A stretch of DNA of 64,000 nt from Tanypteryx hageni. Its lineage: Eukaryota > Arthropoda > Insecta > Odonata > Petaluridae. The position numbers were made by a program, and so were the translations under genes. Positions 25,351 through 36,216 of this stretch are shown one piece after another; position 1 is the stretch's first letter, and every line of letters starts with the position of its first letter. The DNA is taken from positions 69,855,850 through 69,919,849 of the forward strand of contig CM054113.1 of the NCBI GenBank assembly GCA_028673005.1, given 5' to 3'. The notes beneath the pieces are model-generated. The model was not told the origin of the DNA. It made no database searches and saw only the letters and a program-made list of their open reading frames with translations.

Positions 25351-28300
25351 TTCCGCCTTAAGTGCTTTGCTGTCTTGAGTCATATCGGTCCCCTCGAGCA
25401 TGATTGATATATTAAAATTACGTATTCCCGGCGAAACGTCTCTCTGCTTGTGTACATGCCGGACTTATTAATTGGTTACCCGTGTCGTGTAAATGCGGAC
25501 GTCTTTTCGAAAGGCTTCGGGTTTCGTTAAGGGCGAGATATCTCGATCTTCGCTTAAGTGTTTTTAGGCTCATTCGTCTTTATTTTCGTTCCGCTCGGGT
25601 GAAGCCATTCGTTTATTAATGTTGGTTTTGTCATTGGGAGAGGCTTAATATAATCGCATTGTCGGTTATATTTTGACTGAGTATTTTATGCGACATTTAA
25701 TAATTAATAAAATAAAAAAATTCGCTATAGTTTTCGTATCTCTATAGATACCTTTTCATTCACGATAGCATTTTTCTAGCGGTAAGTTTTTGATTCTTCC
25801 TCCTGGCTTCAATTCTGCTTGCAGATACTTCAAGGTCGTGATTTGTTGCTAGCAGATGTGCTGCGTTTACTATTATTTCTTATTTCTTGTAAAATCAGCA
25901 CAAGAGTAAAATAAAAACAGCAATTTTTTCACGCAAGAATAATGAAATCCATATAGGTATTTTTGATCGGCAAGGGTAATCACACTGGACTCATTTTAGA
26001 TTTAAAAACCACTATGTGTTAATCTAATTTTTTTTAGCAAAAATAGTTTTCATTTTTAGCTTCAATTAGTTTATAGTATTTTATTATTTGTCTCGATTTC
26101 AATATGACTATATTATTTTGATGTCCATTTATGATATAAACCAATAGGTAATCTCATATGATCTGTAGAAAGATAATATTTTTTTCTATACCTATAGTTT
26201 TTGCTTTCATATCTCTTTAATTTTTAGCCAACGAATAACTCAAAGGTACTTCTCGAAGTTAATTAAAATACAAATTAAACAAAGCATTCTTAATATGCTT
26301 GAACATGTAATTAATAAGTGAATCACATGATATACGGTTCATTCCATGAAAACACAACAAGTGAAACTGATGAAATCGGAAAATTTAATGAAGTAATCAA
26401 GTAATCTCATTTGTTTTCAATTGTTTATTTACTCTATATTTTAAAGTAACCAATGAGAAATAACATTATATATTTTAAACAAATGCATCACTGGGGTTAT
26501 TTCTCTGTAAACAGACAAAAATAACACTAAATTCTCATGCTAAAACCACGCACGGGACTTCAAAGATCGAAAATCCTTTGAAGTCCGGTTTTTTTTACGG
26601 ACGAGAGACGACAATGAGAAATCGCGATCGGTCGACATAATTTTTTGCCCTCTCTCTTGAACTTTAAATTATCATCGCGTGTCACGGAGTGAATCTCAAT
26701 CGAGCGCGCGTGTTGCCCTTTTCTCAGCGTTTTTTTCTCCACTGTTTACAGACTCTACCCCACCACCTTCACCCACGCACCATCCTTCTTCCCTTCCCTC
26801 CCCCCCTCTCTCTCTCTCTACACACGTACATACACATCCACCTTCGTTGCCGCGCAGAACTCGAAATGAATTCCAAGCGGCAGCTGAAAGATGAGGGATA
26901 GAGAAAGGGAGAGAGAGAGATAGGGAGGAAGACTGTTGGGATTCACTAAGAGTGACGCATTAAGAGGAAAACCCCGAGATACACGAGCCACATAATACGC
27001 GCGCACACACACACAACAGTGCGTTTTTTCCACGTTGGGGAATCCGGCTCTTCCTGGAGAGGGGAGAGGGAGGGAGTGAGAAGAGGATGGAGAGGAAGTG
27101 GGAGGAATACGGAGACAAAAGGACGAAAAAGAAAAGATGCTGATGTTGTAGTGAGCGGACAAAAAAATTTACCGGACAGCGGAACGAGTTTCCCTCATCA
27201 GTTCCAACCTTGAACCACGGAGAGTGTGGGGTAGAGGAGGAGGGGGAGAATGGACGGATAGGGGAAGAGTGGAAGGAGTGTGGAAGGAGAGGGAGTGCCG
27301 CGCTTCTATGCCACTCGCGATGGAAGGAGGAGAGGAAACCTCGATTCTCCTCACACTCGCACACCTCTCTCCCCCTCGACCTATCTCTCTGCGCACACAG
27401 ATACACACACTAAACCGTTGTTCAGAACGCATTTTCGGACTCTTCTCTCCTTCCACCTTCTCCTTTCCCCCCCTCTCTCTCTCGTCTCTTTTTTCTCCGC
27501 AGAAGGTGCCCATTAGTGCGCGTTTCGCCGCGGTCCCACTAGCAAAAAAGAAAGATTTCCAGTGCCGTTGTCGTTATTTATAGGATCTCGTCCCGCCAAC
27601 TCCCCCGCAGTCGCGCGGGCGGTTACGGCGGTCTCCAGAAATAAACAGTGTCGTGAATGCTGTTGCGCTGTATCGAGGGATGCGGGAGTCGATTCGTTGC
27701 GAGATTATTTTTGGGGAAGGAAGGGATGAAAGATGAAGAGGGGAGGAAGGTGGTAGGAAGTAAAACGGCATTAATGATTTTTTTATTAAAAAAAGTTTTT
27801 AAATACATCAAAGCAAATTTTGTTTGCGTAATTCTGGGAAAGTGGTCGTGAAATTCATAAAGTTGCTCCTTTATTCATCTTACTTCCTTATCCAAAGCTA
27901 TTGCCTCATAAATGTTCTAATTTTAAGTTAGTTTTTTACCGTCCATCTAGATATGATATTGTATCAACGTATTATTAAAACTTTCTTGATGATTTTATGG
28001 TGAGTTTTTGCACTAATATGTCCGAATATAACGAGCAGTATTTATTGCCGGCCTGATTAAGCGTATGACGGTTTATTCAGCAACAAAAATAACATTTTCA
28101 GGCAACAATTTTAAGGAATAATTTACAGAAAATCAGTAATTTTTATGTATATTTAGATAAAAAGTATCGTGAAAAACCGTTCTCATCGGAGTATATTGCG
28201 TCCATCAATATTTAGATAATTGATTTCAGCGATGTATTTCACGTTAGGTCAGTTTTCTTTTATTTTAAAATAGTTATTTGAATAAATTAATTTTTTAAAG

Positions 28301-28535
28301 GAAATACTAAGCAAGAGACTGCCCCAATCCTTCAGCAGCACACAAGGAGGGAAAATTGCGTAAAACTTTCGCGTATTATTCAGAACTTCCAAGTCGACAT
28401 TATTTGTTGGTAAAATCATTTTACATTTCTAATAAACAACGCCTTTGATGTTCTTCGAGAACTTAATGTTTTTTTTCAACAGTTGCGTCAGAGTGTTGCA
28501 AACAGCTATTAATTCCTCTTTCTCTTGTTTCACAG
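25351..28535. other. Gene-free DNA: AT-rich block and mixed tracts
   Basis: An AT-rich block runs from about 25640 to 26530. It is followed by a CT-rich tract at 26760-26830, CACACACACA at 27004-27014, a purine-rich tract at 27055-27300, and a second AT-rich block at 27780-28530. The open frames at 26800-27580 on both strands are low-complexity. I read this as intron upstream of the exon at 28536. Confidence 0.55.
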
Positions 28536-28639
28536 AATGCCAATTTGGAAAGCAGCTCCACGAAATGGGTTCCACGTGGTTCGCCGATCTTGGCCCGCCT
28601 TTTGGAGTCATGTACTGCATCCGGTGCGAATGCAGAGGG
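28536..28639 (+). CDS. sog: Chordin / Short gastrulation VWC-domain exon (internal exon, partial)
   Basis: This 104-bp internal exon is preceded by a pyrimidine-rich tract ending TTTCACAG (AG at 28534-28535) and followed by GTAAGT (28640). It begins in phase 1, with two bases completing a codon started in the previous exon, and ends in phase 0. It encodes 35 residues including the split first codon. Residues 2-5 read CQFG, a Trp is at residue 15, and LGPPFGVMYC leads into CIRCEC with Cys at 28, 31 and 33. This is the first half of a chordin-type von Willebrand C (cysteine-rich, CR) domain, where C-x-FG, W, LG-PFGVM and CxxCxC are hallmarks. Chordin and its insect counterpart Sog are secreted or membrane-tethered BMP/Dpp antagonists that bind ligand through CR domains and pattern the dorsal-ventral axis. 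The position fits CR1 best, but another CR repeat or a chordin-like paralogue is possible. The second half of the domain was not found downstream, so the next intron is probably long. Confidence 0.85.
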
Positions 28640-29746
28640 GTAAGTGCTCCACTTTTTACGATTGTTTTCATCGTTTCGTATTTTTTGCGAGTATCGAATT
28701 TCAGCATACGAATATTTTTTAAAACTCTCCTTTATGAGGATTTGAATGTTTGCTCTCGCCGAAATGAAAGTTTTACCCGTCGCATAAACAACCATTAACG
28801 TGCCTATTTACGAGAAAAATAAAATGAAACAAAAAACAATAGATCGCACTCTCATTCGATTACCATGAGGTGTTTTATATGGTTTTTGAAGGAACAATCG
28901 GATAGTGTTTATTCCTCGTCATTTCCCCTGCGGGGGAAATCATTTTATGGTACCATCTCCTTTTATAAGTCTCGTTTGAGTATTCTAAGAATTTCTTAAG
29001 CTATTATCAGCGTCTTGGCGTATATGCCATGCCTAAAAATACTCGTCCAATGGTTTAACATACGTATAAAAAATAGAAATGTCCGAGGGTATTTTTTCTA
29101 AATTCCCTCATTTTCATCTTAATTCATATTTCGTTAGAAACAAACTTGTGTGAAGTTTCTACGCCGGGTATAAAGAATCGCGGAAAAAATTATTCATAGT
29201 CAGAACATTAATATGGTCAAACCGTAGTTCACCCGGAAGTATTAAAGTTAGCGATTTATATCGTGTTAATAGTGTAGTATCTCGTGCGAATTATTAATTG
29301 CGGAAATGCAGGAGAGGAAGAGGGATCGTTCCCTGCGTTACGACATCCCTCGCATTCATGGCGGAAAGGCCAGTCGTTCTTAGCCCAAATTTCAACCGCG
29401 TTCTAGCCGACACGAGGATACGCGAGGCGTTCGGAGAAGCCAACAGGAAAAATAAACCCACCCAGTGGATTCCGCTCGCAAAATCGGGAGTGAAGTCCCG
29501 TTTTTTAAACTGAGACAAAGGAGCAGATCCCACTTTTCATCGCGGGGCGTCTCGTCACGCACGCACGCAAACACGCGACAAACGTAGCTTTTTTTTGGAC
29601 CTCTGGCGTCCTATGGAGCGTGGGGGAAACGTTAGGTGATTCACGTCCACCTTACGACGTCTTCTTTCTAACAGGAGATAATTCGAGAGAAAGGGGCGAG
29701 GTCGGAGGAGAATGGGATAGGGGAGAGGGGAAGGATGAGCTAGGAG
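28640..29746. other. Intron downstream of the VWC exon
   Basis: It begins with the GTAAGT donor. The sequence is mostly AT-rich. A GC-richer island at about 29290-29600 carries short overlapping open frames on both strands that match nothing I recognise. No second VWC exon is seen. Confidence 0.6.
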
Positions 29747-29854
29747 GAGGATGGGGTAGAGTGAGGATGGGGTAGAGTGAGGATGGGGTAGAGTGAGGAT
29801 GGGGTAGAGTGAGGATGGGGTAGAGTGAGGATGGGGTAGAGTGAGGATGGGGTA
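29747..29854. repeat. G-rich 16-bp minisatellite
   Basis: Between six and seven head-to-tail copies of GAGGATGGGGTAGAGT with almost no divergence. It grades into the 15-bp array that begins about 50 bp further on. Confidence 0.95.
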
Positions 29855-29904
29855 GGGAGAGAATGGGGCAGGGAGAGAAATAGGAATGGGAGAAGAGGGC
29901 ACAG

Positions 29905-30162
29905 GGAGAGGACGGGGTAGGGGAGGACGGGATAGGGGAGGACGGGGTAGGGGAGGACGGGGTAGGGGAGGACGGGGTAGGGGAGGACGGGGTAGGGGAG
30001 GACGGGTAGGGGAGGACGGGGTAGGGGAGGGCGGGGTAGGGGAGGGCGGGGAAGGGGAGGGCGGGGAAGGGGAGGACGGGGAAGGGGAGGACGGGGAAGG
30101 GGAGGACGTGGAAGGGGAGGACGGGGCAGGGGAGGACGGGGTAGGGGAGGACGGGGTTGGGG
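29905..30162. repeat. G-rich 15-bp minisatellite (~17 copies)
   Basis: About 17 copies of GGGGTAGGGGAGGAC and variants in which GTA becomes GAA or GCA, and GAC becomes GGC. One unit near 30004 has lost a G and is 14 bp. Because 15 bp is five codons, all frames stay open; the long Pro-rich minus-strand frames of about 300 codons are repeat artefacts. The + strand has repeated GGGG runs at short spacing, ideal for G-quadruplexes. Confidence 0.95.
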
Positions 30163-30560
30163 AAGGAAGGGGTAGGGAAAGGATGGGGTAGGAGAGGATG
30201 GGGTAGGGAGAGGATCGGGAAGGAGGAGTGGGTAGGGGGAGTATGGATGGATGTTGTAGTGATATGGGAGTAGGAGGGGGTAGGAGGATGTGGAAGGATT
30301 GAGTATGAGAGGATAGAGTTGGGTGTGGTATGGGTTGGGTGGCATAGGGGTATAGTTGGGTAGGGTGGGGTAGGGGTATGGTGGTGTAGGGATAGGAGGA
30401 GAAGCGGATAGGAATAGGAAGTGGGAGGGGGAGCATGGGGTAGAGGGAAGATGGAGTAGGGGAGAGGATGGGGGAATAAGAGGGGCTAGGAGGATGGAGC
30501 CGGTGTAGGGAGAGTAGGTGTAGAGAGAGTAGGTGTAGGGGGTAGTGGAGAAAGGGGAGG
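30163..30560. repeat. Degenerate G-rich flank of the minisatellite
   Basis: G/A/T-rich DNA with scattered GGGGTAGG, GGTGTAGGGAGAGTA and GGTATGG units, lacking a fixed period. It looks like diverged remnants of the same expansion. Confidence 0.75.
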
Positions 30561-32363
30561 TGGTTAGGAGGAAGGGAACTCGCCCTTTTCCGATGCTTGA
30601 CGCCGCGTCATGTCTTCGCGAAGGTGCGAGAGGAGGTGAAGGAGAAAGGAGCCGCAATCTATCACCGGCGCTCCACGCACCCGGATGGCAAATGCGGGAC
30701 AGGGAGGTTTTTAAGGGTTTCGGATTTTACCTCCTATTTTCCGGGGTGGTCTCGCTGCGTCTCCTGCAGTCATTCTCGTGTAGCTAGGCGATATCTCACC
30801 TCTCATCTCACTTTCCTCTCTTCCACTCGACACCTTCCTGTCCTTCCCCCTCGGAGGATCCATCCATCCCCTTCCTCTCTGGCATACGCCGACGCCTTTT
30901 ACACCTACCTTCTCCTTCTTCTCTCCCCCCTCCAAACAGCCCACTTAAAAAAAGAGAACCTACCCTTACGCGCTCCATAAATACATCGCTCATCCGATTC
31001 TCTCTCCTCTCACCCTCTCTTTCGTCTTCTACAGGGTGGTCCACTTATTTCCCCCCTCTCTCTTTCTAAGGATGTGGTTGCACACACCAAAGGAAACCCT
31101 CTTAGCGCTCTCACCTTCATCAGCGCTCATTTTCTTCTTCATTTCTTTCCTATATGAGTGAATATGAGTATGTAAGAGTGACAAAAATCGGTGTAACATA
31201 CATTGCACTAACTGTCTTGTACGCTCCTAGTTCGTGCAATAATGTTTCTGGTTTCGTTGTTGTGTGAACAGCTTGGCGGTAGCTCGATATTTTATAGAGC
31301 ACTATATAGTTCCTTTTGAGGCATATAGCTCATGTAGTATTCTTTGTGTTAACAATATATATAACTGAATGAATTTTAATCTGACTCCTTTATGCCTTTA
31401 TTTTGAGAAACCCGACATTATGTAAAAATAGACGAGAATCAACTACCTCCCATTATTGGGCGATATGGTTCATTTCAACGAAACTTCCATTTCTGGTGAT
31501 ATATTATTTAAATACAAGATTTATAACCTCTTAATACCTAGAGCTGAGCACAGGTGACAGACTGGAGATAGAATTTCAAAAATCAATTTTTAGACTCAGC
31601 CGCATAAAACGTGCCTATTCATTAAAATCTCCGAGTCGAATTTTACCGCGATCGCAATACTTCATATATGAGAAAGCAAAAATCGTTTTATCTCTCTTTG
31701 TCTTTTATGTCTCCCATATATTTTCTCGCTTCCGTTTAAATTGTTTAGCGCGGTCCGTTTGCTTCAGATCGAATCAATTACGGTTCTACTTTGTAGGGGT
31801 TTTTAAAACCGTGTTCCAACAAGCCGTCATATTCCTCCGCCTTCCGACCAGGCTTCGTGCCAAGCGCGTGATTTACACCTCCATCTTTCAAGGAAATTAC
31901 TGCTGTTTTGGTTGTGTGTCGTGGCATAGATCGTTCCATAAGAATATCTAGTACCGCTTTGTTCGGTTGTAAAAACCTCTCCTCGGGGAGGAGAGTCGCG
32001 CGTGTTGCGTCCTAGCTCCCTCCAAGGAGCTACCACGGAATGGTCCAGCGCGTTGCGGGTTGCAGGACAACACGGCGCGTACCCCGAAGCCTTACGCACT
32101 TACCAACTCCTTCGGTGATTCCCTTTCTCTCCGCGTGTATCAACGTTTTTTTCTCTCTCTCTCTCTGTCCCTCTCGTCCATTAGATGCCTTCATTTTCCC
32201 ATTTTTATATAAACGAATGCATCACACGTCCTTGATGGAGTAGAAAGCGGGTACTATACCAGTTTGAGCTTAAGCTCCTAGCCAGGGCGAGAGATTGATG
32301 GGTAGAATCCTATCTCGGCTGTATTGAAACCAGCTATTTCTCCACCGCCAGATGACTCTTTAT
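30561..32363. other. Gene-free DNA
   Basis: Pyrimidine-rich at 30790-30935 and about 30990-31065, then AT-rich. At 31980-32035 there are two short inverted repeats, CTCTCCTC/GAGGAGAG and TAGCTCC/GGAGCTA. The final eight bases (32356-32363) are the left target duplication of the following hAT element. No gene is supported. Confidence 0.55.
32356..32363. repeat. Left target-site duplication CTCTTTAT
   Basis: Identical to 33513-33520 on the other side of the hAT element. The pre-insertion site can be read as a single CTCTTTAT. Confidence 0.93.
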
Positions 32364-32888
32364 CAGGGCCGGCTTCAAACAGTAAACAAGTGAGACAATC
32401 GCCTCACCTTCGTTATATTTTAAAATAATTTTTTATTCAAAATGGTATTTTCAGTTTCTCTAATTGTGTCCGACACTTTCTCTAATTTTGGCGACAAGAA
32501 TTTGTTAGACTGAGTAATTAAGATGGTTGAAAGGTCATAAAACTAGGAAGGAGACTAGAACGTACTGAAAGTATATTAAGGCGCTTCACGTGGGCATTTC
32601 GCAAACCAATATCTCTAGTCGACCTCTGTGAAGGTCACAGCAGTACCACCGTTGTAGATACAATATAGATAAGTTGTAGTACATACTATGTAGATAAAAT
32701 GTATTTGTTTTGATTTTGAGTGGATTCGCGCCGCCTTTAATGTGCCTTAGCGAGCGAGCAGTGAGTGCTGTGGTCGGCGAGCGCGAATAAGTGTTACCTT
32801 CCGCGAACATTGAAAATTGCTACAATCATTTCTGCACGTATGCGTGAAATCGCGAACATAGAACCCGCGAATATAGAGGGATTACTAT

Positions 32889-33156
32889 ATGTTATCTTTT
32901 TGTTTGTTGTTTAGTTAGTTGTTCTAAACTTTCTCCTCACTATAAGGAAAACTATATAAAGTGAGAGTGCAGTGTTGATTGTCAGATGGTGAAGAGATTA
33001 TTTTTTCGATACAATTCGGGAAACCTCAATTTTGTAGAATTGTATGCTATATTTTTGTTTGTTGTCTTGTTTGTTGTTCTGAACTTTCTCCTGACGAAAA
33101 GAAAAACTATATAAAGTGACAGTGCAGTGTTGATTGTCAGATTATTAAGAGATTTT
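32889..33156. repeat. 155-bp direct duplication inside the hAT element
   Basis: GTTCTAAACTTTCTCCT at 32921 recurs as GTTCTGAACTTTCTCCT at 33076. ACTATATAAAGTGA with GTGCAGTGTTGATTGTCAGA recurs with the same 155-bp offset. Copies are about 110 bp each, separated by about 45 bp of other sequence. Each contains TATATAAAG, a TATA-box-like word, upstream of the short open frame at 33202, so a duplicated promoter region is possible. Confidence 0.85.
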
Positions 33157-33201
33157 TTGTAATTTTAAAACAAATATAAAATTTTATTAGATTTTTTAAA
33201 T

Positions 33202-33396
33202 ATGGGTAGGAAACGGAAAAGTGCTTCAAATTGGATATCAGATTACCCATTTTTAAAAGTGTTTAAACCAGAAGGTAATGGTGAAGAAAAAGCCATTGTG
33301 TGTAAATATTGTTGTTTAAAAATTTCTGTGGAAGTTTCTAAAAACCCTATGACAGAATATTATCTAAATTATACCAGAATTAACCCAAATTTATGA
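33202..33396 (+). pseudogene. hAT transposase N-terminal fragment
   Basis: A 64-codon frame starts MGRKRKSASNWISDYPFLKV and contains VCKYC. The layout (basic start, Trp, YPFLK, then CxxC) resembles the BED-type or related zinc-finger start of hAT transposases, which bind the element ends. The matching His pair of a BED finger is not present; the frame runs out soon after at a stop. It lies inside the 32364-33512 element with the same orientation. No catalytic DDE part follows, so it cannot be active. The similarity is by eye and short. Confidence 0.5.
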
Positions 33397-33512
33397 AATT
33401 TTGAGATTTTTTATTAAATTTTTGATCAACGGAGACTCAGGGAATATGAGGGGGAAGGAGGCAGCCAAAAATTTCCCGCCTCAGGGCGGCGAAATGTCTG
33501 AAGCCGGCCCTG

Positions 33513-36121
33513 CTCTTTATCTATTTATCTTCCTCGTACTCGTCTTTTTTCCTTCATCACGCATCTCTCTTTCTCAACCTTAGCGTAAGAAGTCATGCTT
33601 TTCTTAGCGACCGCGATTAATACATTTCGCTTTTGTGAGCGCAAACGGGGGGAGGAGGAAGGGTAGTGCGACGGGGTATTACTTCGTCATTAAATCAAAA
33701 GGCGTTCCGTGCGATGCCTATAAATTAAGATCCGACGATTGTAAAGACGCCCGCGGTGGGTTTTATTAATGATAAAATGCCGGTGTCGAGTTTCGCGTCG
33801 ATACGAGATATGTAAGGGACGGGAGGAGTTATGCGCCACTTTCTTAGTTCTTACATTGCGTTCTCTTCATCTAGTTTACTCTATGATGTAGCCTCTCTTT
33901 CATTCTCTATTTTCTTAGTCGCGTGAAGGAAAAAATGCAGTATCCGATGTTTTGGGCTGAATTAGTACGCACTACCCACAGAAATGCGGAAAATTGTTTA
34001 AACGAGTTTATCTGCCACGTCAATCCAATTTTTATTGTGAGAAAATGGGAAAAAATTGATTCCAGCAGTAATTTTAGCGATCTTGAGGGATTTCTTAAAT
34101 TAAATACCTAATAGCTTTAGTTTCGTGATTTTAAATATCGTTAAGATACAAGATTTATAAAAACTGGCAACGCTTCGGATTCGTTGCAAATGTTTCAGCA
34201 ATGACGGTTCCATCGTTGGAAGGACAGATCGTGCCACAGCGTAGATCTCACGAATAGAACCCGTATTATCTCACCTCACGTGGGAATCTTTAAATCAAAG
34301 AACAAACGAAAAAATAATTTTAAAGTCTCTTATGGAAATTTCGCAATACGTTTCTTTGGTTTGAGAATATAAAATATCCCATTGTGTCGATTAAGTGAAT
34401 GTTGGCTGTTGAGATAACGTATTAAACTTTCCGTTTGTGTCTCGAGGCCTTTTACGCTTTCTTTATTACGTATCATTAATATTTCACCTGCATTCTCATT
34501 TTTACTCATATATAGTTGCCGGATTTCGTAGAGGGGTGGTTGGAGTGACTTTCTCTCCATGCCAACGTCACGGGTCCGACATAGCTCGGATTTTCTGATT
34601 CATTGCGCACTATTACATTTTTCTTATAATACTACTTACTGCCCTTGATTTCCATCCCTTCCTTCCCTTTCTCTTCCTGGTCACCTCCTTGTCACCCTTT
34701 AGCTTCTCCATTCGCCTTGGTTAGGGTGACGTCCTCGGCGCGAGCAGCTCGCATGTTGAAATCGCGCCAACTAGCGACCACCCTAGCGATATGATGTTTT
34801 GATTTTCGTGACACATGTCGAATCGTCTCCTTCTTCTTTTTATTCGGACTCTGATAAAAATAAAGGACAGGTAAGACAGCATCATTCCCAGGGCTCAAAG
34901 AACGTGCGGGGGAGCTACCTGCCTTCCTTTCCTTAGTGGCTTCCCTTTTTCCCTCTCTTAACTCAACGGAAGCAAATAATAAAAGTCGGCTGCCATTGTA
35001 AGCCGCTCGCACCCCCCGCAGTTGGACCCATGCACGGCAACCTTAACAACCCCGCGATCCTCGTGCCGATATCGCGGGAGTCGGGTGCGGTGTGGAAGGG
35101 TGGGGGACGATCGAGAGGAGCTCCGTTCCCTCTCTCGCGGGATGACGTCACTCGAATTTATCGCATTCTGTAGGAATTCCATCAGGTGAAAAGACCGAAC
35201 GTCCCTGTCGTGGCGCACTTAAAACCATGTTCTTCGTCCTCTTTCCGTGTCATCCGCATCCTTTCCGTTCTCTCCCTACCCTCAATCCCGTTTTTTAACT
35301 CCTTCCCCGGTGGCGATCCGATCCCAGTTCCTCCTTCTCGCCCGTCAACCACGTCCTCGACAATCGGAGATGACTTCACGTCCCGTCGTCCCTCTCGGCG
35401 ATTGCGCAAAAGCCGACCTTGAAGGTATTTTTTCGACTATTCTTTTTGTTTCTACCGTTTTTGCTCGACCTATCGATTGGAAGGGTTTTAAAATAAAGCC
35501 GGACGCAATATTCCACTCATTAGCGGACACTCTTGGGTTGATTTACATCGCGGTGGGGTTTTGCTCCTCCGCCTCACGGCCGCCGCCCCCTTCTCGTGCT
35601 CCGCGTATGCTTTATTAATCCGCTCCTTATCTCCGCGATCTCGCATACTTCATTCCCGTAGGCCGCGGTTCCGAGCGGCGCGAAGTGGCTTGCGTGTTCT
35701 ATCTCTCTCTTTCCACTCTTATCTCTCCCTCTCTCTAAAGAGAGAGACGTGTAACGGACTACGAAAAATAAGAAAAAAATTGATTTACATTACGCCGCGC
35801 ATTAGCATTGCGTATGATATTCTAATTGTGTCTTGAAAGGCGTACAAATAACGACCAATTACCGAGAATCTGATATGGTGTATTTTTCTCCCGGGCAAAA
35901 TAATAATTCCAGCCATAAATACCCGCGAAGCGTAAGAGGCAGAAAAAAGTAGGCTTTTCACCTCTTCTTGGCTCTGTCTTGTAGACTAATTGCTCCCTAT
36001 CTCATTAGCATGTTTGAGTGACTAGAATAGAATGGAAAGAAAAATTTTCTTTATTTTTACGCATGAATGGAGCTGCCAGTTTTATATGCTTGGCTTCTAG
36101 CTTGTTTTAATCGTAGCTATG

Positions 36122-36125
<4 letters not shown>
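33513..36125. other. Gene-free DNA
   Basis: It starts with the right target duplication (33513-33520). Mixed-composition DNA with GC-richer parts at 34700-35680. A TGACGTCA word is at 35143-35150 and a CT run with an adjoining GA run is near 35700-35747 (a small inverted repeat). Open frames up to 123 codons at 35186-35618 are not recognisable. Confidence 0.5.

Positions 36126-36216
<91 letters not shown>
36126..36216. repeat. (TA)35(GT)10 compound microsatellite
   Basis: An uninterrupted TA run at 36126-36196 followed directly by GT at 36197-36216. The TA part can extrude as a cruciform. The Tyr/Ile-rich open frames across it are artefacts. Confidence 0.97.

Larger units (their letters stand above)
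32364..33512 (+). mobile_element. Complete hAT element (1149 bp) with perfect 8-bp TSD
   Basis: The ends are CAGGGCCGGCTTCAAACA and, inverted, CAGGGCCGGCTTCAGACA (17 of 18 identical). They are flanked by CTCTTTAT at 32356-32363 and again at 33513-33520. CAGG tips plus an exact 8-bp duplication define the hAT superfamily. The interior has a 155-bp direct duplication and one short open frame resembling the N-terminus of a hAT transposase. The catalytic region is absent, so the copy is a non-autonomous deletion derivative. The perfect duplication suggests a fairly recent insertion. Confidence 0.93.

Noticed and set aside
29298..29513. Small + strand open frame in a GC-rich island downstream of the VWC exon
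   Set aside because: Mixed composition but no motif shared with chordin/Sog and no good splice acceptor directly before it.
29555..30657. Two overlapping ~300-codon Pro-rich minus-strand open frames
   Set aside because: They exist because the 15-bp repeat unit is a multiple of three and lacks stops; one 14-bp unit shifts the frame between them. No start context, splice signal or non-repeat domain.
32830..32890. A pogo/Tigger terminus inside the hAT element (CGCGAATATAGAGGGATTACTAT)
   Set aside because: The phrase resembles the end of some pogo elements, but no inverted partner or TA-flanked second end was found nearby.
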